From contig NMRA01000084.1 in the NCBI GenBank assembly GCA_002633005.1, positions 690,542 to 752,529 on the forward strand: a stretch of DNA of 61,988 nt, read 5' to 3'. Shown here in pieces: positions 19,961-33,236 of this stretch. How positions within the stretch are numbered: the first letter of the stretch is position 1; every line of letters begins with the position of its first letter. The translations under genes and the position numbers were made by a program. A model generated the notes under the pieces. It had not been told where the DNA came from. It did not search any database and worked only from the letters and a program-made list of their open reading frames with translations. This DNA comes from Phoronis australis (Eukaryota > Phoronida > Phoronidae).

Positions 19961-20416
19961 AGCCTGTCCGTTAAGGACAGGATATACTGAGGTGGACAAC
20001 AGCAGCTTCTGGTATCATTGCTAACTGCAAGCATAACTAATTTAGTAATCATAATGAATTTGCTTCCCCGGCGTTCAACGCGCGTCATGTAATCACCGGG
20101 TCGTACCTGGCGAATTTCGCCCGCGTGCTGCTTCGTAGCTGACAGGATTGTCCAGACGATTAGAGGAGGCTTTATGTTATTCATCGGCATTTATCGCGCG
20201 TGGTGGCAACACCACAGGGTAACAAGGGAGTCAAGAGTATTGTTTTGACCCTTCAAATTATTGTCCTAAGCAAAAAAGCGTGTACCAACTGCATTTCTAA
20301 AATTTTTGGAACACTTATGACCTGCACAACAAGTCACCTGACCCAAACTCAATTAGTACATTCTGTTCCTCGAGCAATTCTTTGTGAAATTTCCTCTGAT
20401 ACCTCAAACTCTACAC

Positions 20417-20728
20417 TTAAAAGTGGGTACATGTCTTTCTTGGTCTCCATCTGATTCCAAACTGAGCTCGATATTTTCCACAAACAGTCAACTCTGAGAG
20501 CAAACGGTGGTAAGCAACCCCACTCTGGCAAAATTCAGCTGCCTCTCCGTCTGCAGTGAACGGGACGATGCCTGATTTAACATGTTTCAGAAGATCTGTT
20601 ATCCACTTATTAGATTTATCAAATGTTTCAACTGCTTGCTAGTTTGGGTATTCCATTGAAGTCCCCCTAACCAGATAAACATAAAGACTCCAATGAACAC
20701 TAACTGCTTCATCTTCCTCGGCAGCCAT
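20417..20728 (-). pseudogene. Broken 104-codon reading frame with one internal TAG
   Basis: From ATG at 20728 the minus-strand frame reads MAAEEDEAVSVHWSLYVYLV and reaches TAG at 20641-20639. It then continues in the same frame as AVETFDKSNKWITDLLKHVK, GIVPFTADGEAAEFCQSG and FGIRWRPRKTCTHF, to TAA at 20419-20417. The protein-like composition on both sides of one stop suggests a recently disabled gene, a retrocopy or a sequencing error. I do not recognise the family. Just downstream another frame (20349-20531) gives VEFEVSEEISQRIARGTEC, so a further frame shift is likely. Confidence 0.4.
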
Positions 20729-22680
20729 CTACATGTAGATCTGAGCTAATGAAGTGGAAAGGTAATTGCTAGCATTACTGTCTCAACAATGGTTGTTGTT
20801 AATACCCCCAATTTGGTTTATTTGCAGCGTTATAGCCTGCAACTCTGGAGAGTAGTATTAACTTGGCACATTATAAATATTACAAAATGACTAAAAAGGT
20901 TAACTTGTGTTTATCTTCACAAAGGGCCACTTCCCAAAGGAACGGTAAGTTTCGATATTGGTTTTCTTTATTTAATTTTTAATGCTTATGCCCATTTGCT
21001 TTTTTCCTTACCGGGAACGGGTTGGTAACTTTTTATCTAAGTTTTGAACTTGAAGTACCAAAACATTGGTAGATTTTGATCGCCAGCTAAACTTAATTAG
21101 TTACGTTCATTGTGAGCCCATCCCTAAACTTACCACATTGCAGGTACGCTAAACATTTCACTTGATATTAAAGTTTAATCTTAATTAGAACTCAAATTAT
21201 AAAATATATACAAAAGTGCAAATATGGGGATAACCAAACTGAAGATTTGGAATCGCTTTGCAATTTCGGTGGCACTGACTATAATAGTCTAGCTCTTTGT
21301 CAGTAACAAAACAATGAAAAGTGGGCACAAGTTAAGTACTACTGTTTCCTGTTCAAAAATCTGGTTAAACGAGATTGAAAGAATATTAAAAACTGAATAC
21401 ATGTGATATTGTTAACTCTGATCAGCGTTTGTATATCCACCGAGTATATCAATACGCGCGGTAGTTTATCTTCAAACGTACCCAATGGTTGTAGGTTTTA
21501 GATAATTAGTTCATTGATTTTTAAAAATCGAAAACCTACTTGGTTGTTTTTTTTCCAGCTGAATACCGCCGTGGTGTTCGTTTATTACGAAAATTAGTGG
21601 TTAATGCATTTTGAACATTTGCCATTATGTACAGTCAGAGAAGTCTAATACAGTTTATGGTCGGATAATTACATGTAATTGGGTCTTGCTCGCATCGGGC
21701 AATGCAGTCATCACAATTGTACCTGATTCCGGCGCTGCGCTCTCTTTGATCCTGGTACAAGCCGCTCAGAAGGACGAGCGGTGAAAATTCCCACATATCT
21801 TTAGAAATGCGTGACTTCCTTGTAAGCGTTTTATTCATAGTGTGTTCATTCCACGAAGATATTGCAGACATACTTCCCGATCGAGGCCTGCTGGGAATAC
21901 TAAAGTTATGAACAAAATTTTGCAGTCACCAAGATAAATACTACTGCAACTGAAACCTGCTTTAGTGAACTATACTCCTATCCTAGGTCACACATTTTCT
22001 GGTCGGCTATTTCTCACAGAAGAAGCCGAGTAAAATACACTATTACACCATGTGAAGACAGCCAATACCATTATCACCGATCAAGTACAATATTAAAGGC
22101 ATGTGAAGTCGTTAATCACCCCTTTGCAACTGCATAGCAAGGGTCATCCCCGTTCACACATAGATGGCAGCAATAGACCAGAAACAAGTTCATTCATACT
22201 TCAAAATGATACGCTGGACTTCGGGCGAGCACATATGTACCTCTAAATTTACCACAACACCATACAACAGAAGCTCATATCTCTGGTTGTACGCATACCC
22301 TGAGTGATACCATAGGTCTGTTGTTTGTTAAACGTTTGAAGATATCTATCTGGTTAGTGAACTTCTTTTAGATATGATTGTTAAATGTTTTACGTGCCTT
22401 ACGCATTCCTATTTTTGTTAGTCATTGGCCCGACCTATGTAGCCAGAAAATGAAGATCGCACTTTCTAATTAATTCGGAACGTTTAATTCACGTTAATTC
22501 ATATGATATAAAATTGCCTTGATTCATAATTAATGGACAAATCCTCAAGCATCTCAAATAACAATCAAGTCTCGCTTGGCAGAGCCGGCCCTTTTTTCGG
22601 AACACATAAATATTAATGAATAAGCTGGGCTATGTTGTCACTTGGACGCTCGGCTGATTTTGAAGACAGCGCGCCGCTGA
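20729..22680. other. No recognisable gene
   Basis: AT-rich non-coding sequence. A minus-strand frame at 21635-21871 has clustered cysteines but no splice or domain support. Confidence 0.4.
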
Positions 22681-22690
22681 TCGCGTGGAC

Positions 22691-22776
22691 TTAAATAGTT
22701 TGAGGGACAAGTCACGCCTCATACGTACATGTAAGTTTTTGCCTGCAGCCAGGCCGTGGCGAACATTGAGAAACAC
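22691..22776 (+). promoter_or_regulatory. Candidate distal promoter and 5' UTR exon of the GPCR gene
   Basis: A TATA-like TTAAATAG at 22691 lies in locally GC-rich sequence. About 80 bp on, GAGAAACAC|GTAAGTAAC is a near-consensus donor (exon end 22776). The GPCR coding exon starts with a good acceptor and so needs an upstream exon. No transcript evidence is available; another donor (CAT|GTAAGTTT) lies about 45 bp earlier. Confidence 0.25.
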
Positions 22777-24849
22777 GTAAGTAACTTATATTCGCTATAG
22801 TCTCTCGAAATCCGTACGAGTTCAAATTTTAGGCCATGTTTAGAATCCAGTTTCACCTTGGTTGAAAAATAACGTTTCAGTCTTCACTGACTTGTTACCG
22901 ACAAACGGGTTGTTATGCTCGCAAGAGGTCACAGCAAAACAATGCATTTGAGTCAGTAACATTTGTACGACTCATTCAATGACCATTTTAAGCCATAAGG
23001 TGCGCCACGTGATAAAAAGTATTCTAACAATGCTATACAGCGCACCCCTCACTTTTGATACTTCGCGATTCATTGCCTTCCTCAGAAATACACGAACCGA
23101 AGAGTCAATATTTCCTTCACATAGAAGAATTTAGATTTCACTGGCAGATTATTAACTTTCTAAAACAAAAATAGAAACACTGGCCCCACGTTAGAAGCTA
23201 AAAAGTATTTGTGACAACCTGATTTTGGCAAACTCTGCCACCTCCAGGCGGTCGCTATCTTTCCTTGTTTCTCTGTACCCCTCCCACCTCCCCCTGTAGT
23301 CTTGTAGTCACCAATTTCGTAACATCCTATCCCCGGAGGATTCTGGTCAAGTTAGTGGTGGATTTTTTTAAATGAACTGGTCTTGGTTGTTTGGGCCACA
23401 TTGTTTGATGCTGCTGTGCAGGTTCGCAAAGTTAATGTGACCTGAAGCTAGTTCGCATCAAAAGGAGACCAGCGCATGCGTAAAGCTCAGTATCCTCTGT
23501 TTAGTGTTAGAAGGAAAAGCTCTGCCAGCCATAGTGCTGAAATGTACATTTGCGTTTTGTAGGCAGTTTTGAAATTGATGACGTGCTTCCCAACTGTATG
23601 TAATAACGAGAAAAGGGCAATAATTACTCCGGGCGGTTATTAAAGAGAGGACCTTCTTTGAGGAGTGCATCTCAAAGCAGCATTTTACCCTGTTTTAGCG
23701 AAAAACGAAGCCGAATTAGTCTTTTTACACTTGCAACATCGGTCTCAGAATTGCCATTTACATGATGTCTGATGTTTCCCAGAACAACATACAAACCTTT
23801 AACAGCTCAAGAAACTCGTCATGGGAAAATCGTTGATTTTATTGAAATTCGAAAATGGCTGGCAGGCGGACTTACATTCAAAAACAAGTTAGTCACGTGA
23901 TACAACAATGATCATTCCTTGTGAGTAAAGCGTAGATAAGGGTCCGTGCCGTGAAATGTAACCAAAACATTGTCATAGTTAAGACGTTCACTTGAGAAAC
24001 CCTGATGTGGCTTAAAGTTATCGTTACTTTCATGTGAGCAGGTTAATCGCACTGCAATGTCTCTACAGTGATATGACAGTTCTCGAATCGAAAGCAAAGG
24101 ATCTTTAATTTTGATTTTGTTTAAGGACATATTAGATTGTGAAAAATATCAACGAATTTTGTTATTCGACATTTGACAATGATGATAGCTATAGTACCTT
24201 TGGTCATTTAGAGCTATTTCACAGAAGGCTAACTTTTGGATTTAGCTTAGACCGATTTCGGTATTAATTTTGGTCTTAAAATCATGCAACGGGGATAAGA
24301 CAATTTGGTCTTGCGCTAGCCCGACGTCGGTGTAAGTTAATACAGAAAAAGTTTCAGGTATTAAAGGGGACGCTGGCCTTTGTTCCCTTGACCCCACGAC
24401 ATTGGCTAGCTCTCGCTCCATCTGCACCCGCGGCGAAAAATTTTTACTTACCGCCTGGAAACCAGAATTCAATCTCATACTTCAACACTCGAACCTCACC
24501 GACAGATCACTTCAGTGGCCCACAGTTTACTAAGATACATGTAGGCTTGTAAGTCCTCAAGCATACTCGTGTAACACTCGCCTTTCACCCGTGTGATTTT
24601 GCGAGGTTTTGGGAGTTCTCGCTTTTCTCGCAACAAACGGCTGCATGTAGTAGTAAGTCTATGGAACGTTCTGTTGGGTTTGGCTCCCCGGTTAAGAACT
24701 CGAATTACGTGTAAATATAGTTTTAAGTTGAAAAATTATACCATAATATCTAAAGCATAAAAAGAATGACAATTGATTACATCATTTGGGCACGTTCAAG
24801 ACCGAAATAGAATGGTCGGGCATGAGGCTCTGTGTTTCTGAAAGGACGA

Positions 24850-24992
24850 AACGATTATTTGAATAATTGCGAATTCGAAAAATTAGAAAATCGAGTAAAT
24901 TTTCAGGTTTTCGTTTTTTTAATCGAAAATTGGGAGTTTGAGAATTGACTCGATTTTCTAATTTTTCCAATTTGTAATTATTCGAATAATCA
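24850..24992. repeat. AT-rich inverted repeat upstream of the GPCR
   Basis: The left arm (GATTATTTGAATAATTGCGAA, then TCGAAAAATTAGAAAATCGAGT) is complementary to the right arm (ACTCGATTTTCTAATTTTTC, then GTAATTATTCGAATAATC), about 45 bp each with few mismatches. It would lie in the presumed 5' UTR intron of the GPCR. Confidence 0.7.
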
Positions 24993-25599
24993 ATTTCGTC
25001 GATTTTGGGGTTAAAGAACTCTTAGATAATCGATTTTATTGACCCGTCAGGTTAAAAATGCAGCACTGACCACGTGACTGTCTGATTATACTGTGCAGAA
25101 GTTGAAAATGGAAGAATGATGGAGGCGATTTTGATTTTCTAATTCTCTGATTCGCAAGTGATGGAAAAAGAAATCGACCCCATTTTCGATATATCGGTCT
25201 AAGTAGCAATCCCGGTTACATTTTCACTAAATCAATAATTCACTAGATTTCTTTAATTGTCAAAAAAACGAAAATTTTCAAAGTCAAAAACTGGCTTGGT
25301 TTTAGAGTTTTTCAATTTCTTTCTAACCCAGGCCTTTTATCAACTGTTTCTCAATGTTGAAGATTCATCTGGTCTCCATGAGACAGTTATGAAGCACAAA
25401 TAAGCTTTATACACTGTACGTAGTATGCAGAAAGTCAGTGAGTTCAGTGGTGTTTACGTTTGTCTATGAATCATTACTTAGTGTTGTCAAATTGCAAAAT
25501 AATGAAGTTGCAGCGAATAGTATGGTCATTTTCACTTCTTTAAAGCTGGTCATGATTTGGAGCCCTACTTTTTAAATTCGTATTTGCTTTTTACAGATA

Positions 25600-27069
25600 A
25601 TGTCATTGGAGAGAAAAACCATGGCGTTATTCTTTGTTCTTTTGTTGGCACATGCTTGCATTGCCGAAACAATTACGACACCTGTCAGCATTGGTGTCAA
25701 CATTTTAACCCATTCAAGTAAAGATTCGACAGCGTCGATGTTTCCTGTGTCTACATCGCCATCTTACGAAGCACGTGGCACCACGGATATGCCCAGAAAC
25801 AACACGCCCTTGACGTCACAAGCAGAAGCTGGGGATGTCGACCGTCTCGCCACTACCACACATTGGGTTCAAACGACTAACAATCAAAATACGTCTGGTG
25901 TGGATAATGATGGCGGTGATAAAATGTCCGAGAAAATGTGGTCATTCTGGACATTCCGGGCCGGCCATGGGATGTTCCGAGTTTACCCCTTACTCTTACT
26001 GGCAATAGGGAGCGTTGGAAATATTCTCGCACTAACTGTGTTCATTCAACCGCGAATGATCAAATTCCCCACGTATATTTACTTGACAACCATCGCAGTC
26101 TTTGACACTGTAGTCCTATTAACAAACGCGTTGACAGCAATTGGTGAAGTTTACAACAGTTCTATCATAAGCAATTTCTTCTGTAAATTCATTTCATATC
26201 TCAACAGTACCTCTATTCATATTTCTGTTTGGCTTGTTGTTTCGGTGACAGTCGAGAGAGCTGTTGCCATAGGTTTACCTTTGAAAGCTGCCCACATATC
26301 CACGCGAAAGAACGCAGTCATAGTTATTGCTGTAGTTATCATAGCTTTCGCCCTTCTAAACATGCACTTGTTCTGGACCATGATGATGCCAGAGGGTTTG
26401 GTTCCCCCAAGGTGTAAAGCTGACGTCGTTCAGTATGAGTCATTCTTAAAGGCTTGGCCGTGGATAGATGCATCATTGTTTGCTTTTGTGCCTTGCATTT
26501 TGTTATTCGTCTTGAACATAACTGTAATTGTTCTTATGAAAAGGGCTAACGAACGAATGAGGAATTTGACCAATCAACAGCAAGGTTCTGGAACACGTCA
26601 TGTACAAAGTACACAAGTAACGGTGATGTTACTCATAGTTTCGTTTTTCTTTCTTATCTGTGTGACGCCGTCTGCGGTGCTGTTCCTTTTTCGCTACGTG
26701 TATTGGGAGTATCGATTCCGTAGTTACCCAAATGAATACGCCAGATTTGTCCTCGTGCGACAAATTTTATTGTTTTTGTTCCTGTGCAACAATTCATTTA
26801 ACTTTCTGTTATATGCCGCATCTGGAAAACGATTTCGCGAAGAGTTTGCTAGAATATTTTGTAGCTGTTGCAAAAAACCCTGGTTTATAAGGATGCGCGA
26901 AAATGTACGATTGAGAAGTAAGCAGAGCATGACGACAACTACTTCCGGAAGTTTGCACACGATTCTGTCAAAAACAAGCAGTGCCACCAGTGTTAAGCCA
27001 GCGGAAATTGAAACAAATTTTGAGACTAAATCCAACAAAGTCGACGATTTTGAGAACGGCAAACAATAA
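25600..27069 (+). CDS. Class A peptide-type G protein-coupled receptor
   Basis: An intact single coding exon of 489 codons. The order is a signal peptide (LFFVLLLAHACIAE), a Ser/Thr-rich N-tail with N-glycosylation sites, then seven membrane segments. Visible marks: GN in TM1 (N141), D169 in TM2, C195 at the top of TM3 paired with C272 in loop 2, ERA (220-222) in place of DRY, P298 in TM5, CVTP (354-357) in TM6, and NSFNFLLY (398-405) in place of NPxxY. A CSCC cluster (421-424) may be palmitoylated. The ERxxxxxxPL and NSxNFxxY pattern fits the FMRFamide-receptor-like and related peptide receptors of invertebrates; the ligand is unknown. TTGCTTTTTACAG ends 4 bases before the first ATG, so there is a 5' UTR intron. 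The second ATG (25621, ACCATGG) has the better start context, so translation may begin at M8. Confidence 0.92.
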   Translation: MSLERKTMALFFVLLLAHACIAETITTPVSIGVNILTHSSKDSTASMFPVSTSPSYEARGTTDMPRNNTPLTSQAEAGDVDRLATTTHWVQTTNNQNTSGVDNDGGDKMSEKMWSFWTFRAGHGMFRVYPLLLLAIGSVGNILALTVFIQPRMIKFPTYIYLTTIAVFDTVVLLTNALTAIGEVYNSSIISNFFCKFISYLNSTSIHISVWLVVSVTVERAVAIGLPLKAAHISTRKNAVIVIAVVIIAFALLNMHLFWTMMMPEGLVPPRCKADVVQYESFLKAWPWIDASLFAFVPCILLFVLNITVIVLMKRANERMRNLTNQQQGSGTRHVQSTQVTVMLLIVSFFFLICVTPSAVLFLFRYVYWEYRFRSYPNEYARFVLVRQILLFLFLCNNSFNFLLYAASGKRFREEFARIFCSCCKKPWFIRMRENVRLRSKQSMTTTTSGSLHTILSKTSSATSVKPAEIETNFETKSNKVDDFENGKQ

Positions 27070-27720
27070 TGGAAGACTTTTAAATAGCAACTTGGCGATT
27101 GGTCATGTGGGACCAGATACCAGTGACATCTAGAGGACGAGGAGGCATTTTATAACTTTTGCGTAAACCACATGCACTGTAAAAGGGTCTTTTCACGAAG
27201 TCAAACTGTTCCCTATGCCACCCGCTGCGAAGACAAAGCCAATTTCTGATTCAGCTAAGTGGCGTTATGAATTACTGTTCCAACGTGATCAACCCCTATT
27301 GCTTCCTGGATCTATTGCAGAAGTCAGTTATGTTCGATACGTATCACTGAACGATCACTGACTATGTGACGTTCGAAAAACACTTTATCCTGACGTGTGT
27401 CATGTCTTCAAAGCAGAAACTGGGAACCGAATGATCGTATTTTCAGTGCTTCGACATATCAGGTGTTAGGTTTGGTCAACCTAGACCAATCGGTGTAACT
27501 TTCATTTTAACATGTTTAACGGAGTTGTATCATTACCTCATGTGAAATATATGTGTTATGGTTTCAAGTAATGTGTTTCGCAAAATGATTTACATTTTAT
27601 TGACAGTTGAAATACCAATAGGGCATTGTTGTTGCAAGTAAGAATTTTATATCAACATTATTTTGGGAGAAAAACGTTTATCATTTCTTAGGTAAGTGTG
27701 ATTGTGTGAAGAACTATAGT

Positions 27721-27726
27721 AATAAA
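27721..27726 (+). terminator. AATAAA poly(A) signal, GPCR gene
   Basis: AATAAA lies about 650 bases after the GPCR stop codon and is followed by a T-rich stretch. It is the first AATAAA I noticed downstream of the stop. Confidence 0.5.
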
Positions 27727-28907
27727 AGTGACACTTGTTTTTTTTTCCACTACAAGATACATTCAGTATCGTTGCCACTTGTTCGCCTGGTGAAGGCTTT
27801 AACGTATAGATGACTCAGTTTTGTGAATAGGACTGTTAGAATTACAATTAAACGGACTTTTTATATGATACACAACAAAACCAATTCATATCTTTGATCT
27901 GTAGAACTCTAGAGATGGAATGCAAACTCTCGCACGTGACCTGTGTTTTAGTTAGAGCTTGCGACTCCGAGAAGTAACGCGAGGGTTGACACTGTGAATT
28001 TCCGGTTGTCTGCTCGCTTGAGTTTCGAATAGCTGTTGCAGCTTCGGAATTTCGTTGCAGTTGTCAAATAAGCCTAATTTCATGGCTTCATTTTCATTTT
28101 GTCATTTTTGTTCATCAAACGAGACCCTCAGGGTACCGTTCCATTCAATTGGGAACTTCTAGGCAAAATCAGTCAACAAACCAGAAACTAGAATTACACT
28201 GGACATTCTTTATACGCACCGACCCGTGGCAGTGACTGGATGCCGGCAATAATCTCGCGCCTGATACCTTTTCAGCTTCAGTCTTAGAGTCACTTTCGAC
28301 AAGCTATCAAGCTGCATGTGAAAAATTTCTCAACAAAACATCTTCGGGTATTAAATTAATGTTACTGTACTTTACGGAAAGAAGTGACATTTGGTTTCGG
28401 AAAGTTTGTTTTGCAATAACAGACAAACATTTGTTAGACCCTACATACTGGTGTGTTTACGTAGCTTTCCGAAAACTACTGGTGTATTTATTTCCGTAGC
28501 TTAGTGTGCGGGTACATATATATTCATGTATGCGTGTATACACCTATTTTTAATTTTTCTATTATTCTTTTTTTCAGTGTTTACCTGTTGCCCAGATACT
28601 TTCTGTTAATTTGATTTGTGAGCGGCAATGTTTCCCGAAGTATTCGCCTATACCCGCGAAATGAAATTTAAAAACTAAAGTTTACCTTGTAAAAGAATCC
28701 AATCCGATATTTTATGTTACTGACAGCGTACATTGCCTGGCTGTCCCACTTTTTGAACTCACTCTACACCATCAAAATAACCCGCTCTACTTTCCCATGC
28801 TACTTAAAAGATAAAATTCGGCACGTTAAAACAATTTTTGCGGTTCTCGAACTTTCCCATTCGAATAACGAAAAACTTATGTCTAGCGCTTTTGGGTTTA
28901 CCTCTCC

Positions 28908-29489
28908 CAGTGTTCGATTTGGTGACCTACAGGTAGCCAATGCGACCTCAGTTGCGTTTGGCGACTTGTGAAAAATTTCAAGTCGCCACGAAGTCGCCTC
29001 AGCGAACATCGAAGTCAGCCAATAATTAATCCGAAATTCGTTTCGAAGTGTGTGGTGACTTCCAAACTTTCACTTAGTAACAGTTTTCCAAGATTTAATA
29101 CATTTGGTTCACAATTGGTGCTTTTGCCACCCCCAACAGTAAGCACATATCAAATGTGCTTCAATTACAACTTGAAGTAAACAGACGGAAGTCGGACTTT
29201 TTCTGCAAAAATCGGCAAGATCGGTGAAACACGCGCCTCCGGTGAATGCGATCGTCTGCGTTCAATCTTCGTTGACAGGAGAAACTAAGTGAGAGATTGA
29301 ATGGTAAGACTACTGATTTATACCGGGAAAAACTGAAGAGGTACAAGTTTCTGGGAACGGAGTGCGGCACTACCTTTTTAGTCCACGATTTCGACGCCAC
29401 TTTAGTTGACCTCAGACTTCTCTTGGCGACCTGGTATTTTCGCCAAGTCGCCAAATTCGACTTGCAGTCAAGCCAAGCGTCGAGCACTG
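28908..29489. mobile_element. MITE with CAGTG(T/C)TCGA ends, hAT-like
   Basis: The left end CAGTGTTCGATTTGG and right end (opposite strand) CAGTGCTCGACGCTTGG are terminal inverted repeats. Repeated GGCGACTTG blocks lie inside, including a hairpin at 28960-28987. CAGTG starts are common in hAT elements, but I found no matching 8-bp flanking duplication. It has no transposase. Confidence 0.5.
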
Positions 29490-29640
29490 CTTGCGTTTGG
29501 GCAAAGGCCCAGATGTCCTGCTTTTAATCCGGAAGTCCCGATTTTCAATCCAGTTGTCCCGTGACAGCTATACAACAAGTGTTCAAAATATCATTGTTTC
29601 TTGGTTACGAATGGCATTGTTATTTTCCACAATTCACTTT

Positions 29641-30061
29641 CTAAGTAAAATAACAATCGTACAAATGTGACAATGCCTCTCGTTTACGGTAACACACACT
29701 ACATGTATCAAGATCACTAATGTTTACTTGCTGAAGATTTGGGTTTTTTCCTAAACTTCCATGGAAAGTCCTGCACTGCCACCAATGTAATACGCTATCC
29801 ACAGTACTCTTCAAAACAACACAATAGATGTTAGCCCATTTTATATCAGAAAACACTGATCTGCAAATTTGGTATAAGTAGCTGAGAAATTAATTTATGA
29901 ATTATTTTGCATATTTCAGCATCCTGAATTTTTAGTGAAGAATGTAATAGTATCAAACGGCACCGAATTCCAATTAATATTTTAAGATTTGCATGAATGT
30001 CTGACTTCAAAGTAGCTGTGAGGGACCCATATTCTGACATCCACTGTTTTCCCGGTAGCAA
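29641..30061 (-). pseudogene. L1/Tx1-like LINE ORF2 C-terminal fragment
   Basis: Minus-strand frames encode SDIKWANIYCVVLKSTVDS followed by CSVCYRKREALSHLYDC, matching the W..IY..........L..FQ and CxxC...EtxxHLxxxC tail of L1/Tx1-type LINE ORF2. Two adjoining frames are needed (break near 29850), so it is dead. Confidence 0.6.
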
Positions 30062-33000
30062 TCTGTTGAATCATTGAACTTATTTCCCTGCTGGTAAAAT
30101 TACTCATTCGTGTAATCTCCTGACTCATTTCCGTTTATGTTGTTCTAAATGAATTGACGTTAAACTTTATCAGTTGTATAATTAGTATATAAGTCAGCCA
30201 ATTAATACACGAAGTATTCGATTGTTACACTCTCATATTTTCGCATTTTGGTTACACGCTTGGTTTTTAGAATTAAAAAGTATGCGAAATTACAGTTATC
30301 TATTACATGTAAGTAAATTATTTATCTTTTGCTTCTGGTATGATCATACATCATCAAGAACTGTTGAAGGGCTTTCTTATGGTATGACTCTTAAGCAACT
30401 CTGATTTGGAGTTGGGAAAAGTTTCAGTTACAATAAAAATGTGGCGCATTTTTTATTGGCCAGGTGCTAAAATATATGTGGTCCTAAGTACGTGATTTTG
30501 GTGTCGCTTTAGTACTCCGGTGGTGCTTGATCATGTCGATATATTTTAAGGAAATTGTAAGCTTTCGAAGTTATTGCAACACGTCTAAGTGGCTTTACGT
30601 TGCGCCTAGCAGCTACTGTAGGCAGTGCTTGTACCCACGAATCGCGGAATTGCAGATGGAAACAAACGGATACTAAGAGATCCCGTGCATGCGCGGCACA
30701 ACCTCAGCAGCGAAGATGGCTTCCCGAGTCTACAGTTCTATGCTTTGATTCAAGTACAAAAAATCCGCATACCATGTTTATCTCACACTGAATAGTCCTG
30801 GAAATTTAATCGTTTTCCCCGTAGAAATGATCGTCATGGTCAGTAACGTTTTATTTTCCCACCTTAAACTTGGCCTTACTCTATCGTTTTCCGGCGCCCT
30901 TGTACCTCGCCCGTTTTCATGCAGAACCCCGTGTCAGCTGCTCGACCATGATTTGTGTAACAAGATCACACGTCGCACGGAAAACGACGAGTAGTGTACA
31001 CGTATCGAGCTTTTTAAAATAACTATTAACTAGGCACCTCTTAATATTACTTTTCGATTAAAATAGACGTATTTGTTGAATGAAAAGATAAAAATTAATG
31101 TGAAATCTCATTTTTGTCTAGTTTGAAATGACAAAAAATCTATAATTCGGCAATTTTAAGGTTGAATTTAAAAATTCTTGAACAAAAAGTCAAACGAGGC
31201 GCAACACGCGGGTCATGTTTTCGTATTCTTATCTCTCGGTTTGTTAATTCACAAAAAATAACAGTATGTATAGTTACACACTATTTCCACTTGTTGAGCC
31301 TGGCGCTATCAGTTAGCAACCAAAAAATAAGAGGTATCTCTATACAACATTATTGCTCAAGATTCAAACATGCCTCACAGCACTTCAAGATTCCAGACAT
31401 AACTCAAAACTTTCCAATCCTGGGGCAATGACATACCTTTAGGTAAAACATTGAATTCAGAGTACCACCAGTGTAAGGATTATCTGAGCGTTGTGACTCT
31501 TATTGAAAGCCAGGAAACAGGTTTTGAAAGCCCATGTGTGTATAGTGGATATACATAAATAATTTCTCTGTCATACTACGTTCATAAATCATTGAGCTGT
31601 TTGACTTTTGTTATTCTGTAAACGGGGTGCGGTATGGCACGTTCATTGATCACCCGTGACGAGACCTAACGAATAAAGGTAACGAAATAGAAGCTCACAT
31701 ATCCGTATAACGTCATGTATAGTGAGCGATCAGGTACATACATTTATGTCAGATCTCCTTTACGATTCGAAAATAGGTCCCCAGGCAACAAAACGCATCA
31801 ATAAGCAACGAACGTGCATCGCAAACATTGTCCAAGACACAACTCCTAAAGTTGCTTCGTAATGCAATAAAATTCATTTTGCTTTATCTTGACATGTTTA
31901 CCCAGCAGTTGCAAAAATGGATTAGTAATGCAGGGTCTTTTCGTCAAGTATATGAATTTAACCAGCTATCTACACGACTATCGATTTTAACTCAGTAAGA
32001 GTATATATCACGTGAAAGCAGGAAGCCAATGAAAATTAATATTTAGCTTATTACTAATCTTTTATTAATTTTGTCACTTGACCTTATCTTTGAGGTAAAA
32101 TATTAGTAAGGAGAAGGGTACATCCTCGCTAAAATAACGGTATCAATAATATAATTTTTTCGTTTTCCTTTTAGGCGTATTTTGCTGTTTTCATAAAAAT
32201 CATAAAAACCTTAACAGCACCTTATAACAATTTGAAGACAAATGTGCATAAAACCTGGCATTGCAGCTCCATAGGAAGTTAGCAAAATTTAGAAATTTTC
32301 TACGCCGTCTTACATAACTGTAAGTGGGAAACAGGATAAATGCCCTCTTGCTTGTAGGTTGACCCATTTCCATACGTACACTTTATAGGGTGTCCAAGTT
32401 TAGTCACCGTCTAATTTATAGGATAGCACCTCGAAATCGGGGACACAGATATCCATGCAAGAGGCTCGTACATTAATTCAGAAAAGTTTCAAAAAATTTC
32501 CGCTCAGCAATATTTTAACCCCCCCAGATCTAGAACTCTTGTCATAGAGTATTAGATGGATATTGAACATACCACCTCACAACATCAGAACAATACTGAG
32601 TAGATTTTTGTTCGAGCTTTAAATCACTATGATTACGCAAATTTTAAGAAATTTCAGTAACTAAATATTTTAGCACTGTGTTCGGCAACTGATACCAGTG
32701 ACCGCCATACAAGTGACAATGAACGTTGAGTTGACGTCACTTTTCGGGAAAGCCATCAATCAAAGGCAGGTGCACACGATACGTCTTTTAAATGGGATGT
32801 CTCGCTATTTTTATCGGTGGCAAGTTGTAGCAACAATTGAGCCAGTGCATACCAGTACGACTGTTTTGTGACAGAAGTACCTCGCAGCGTCTACATTATA
32901 TCAAAAGCATTAGCAGATATAGCATACAGCATAACGCATGTCTTTCCACCTCGAGCAAGACTTGCCCTGTCGCGTGCGCTTTATGACGGTTGCGCGAAAC

Positions 33001-33230
33001 AGTCCAAAATAGGGATTCAACTAAGTTCCCTCAATCTACTACAAACAATATCATAGGGACAGGTCACAGCACACCAATACTGCATTCATCATTGCTGCAT
33101 TACTTGTTAGTGTATTCCAGTGACAACAGTAAATTTGATCATGATATCGTGGCTCGATCTGTTACACGAACAATGCGAATTTGATATCTTGAACCCGGAT
33201 CTCTTCCTGAACGGATCCAACATGTAGCCA
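30062..33230. other. No recognisable gene
   Basis: Mostly AT-rich. A locally GC-rich patch at 30590-30760 could be a promoter, but the only ATG there opens a very short frame. Confidence 0.4.
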
Positions 33231-33236
33231 GATGAC

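Noticed and set aside
26724-27062. 112-codon antisense ORF in the GPCR
   Set aside because: Shadow of the real plus-strand coding sequence.
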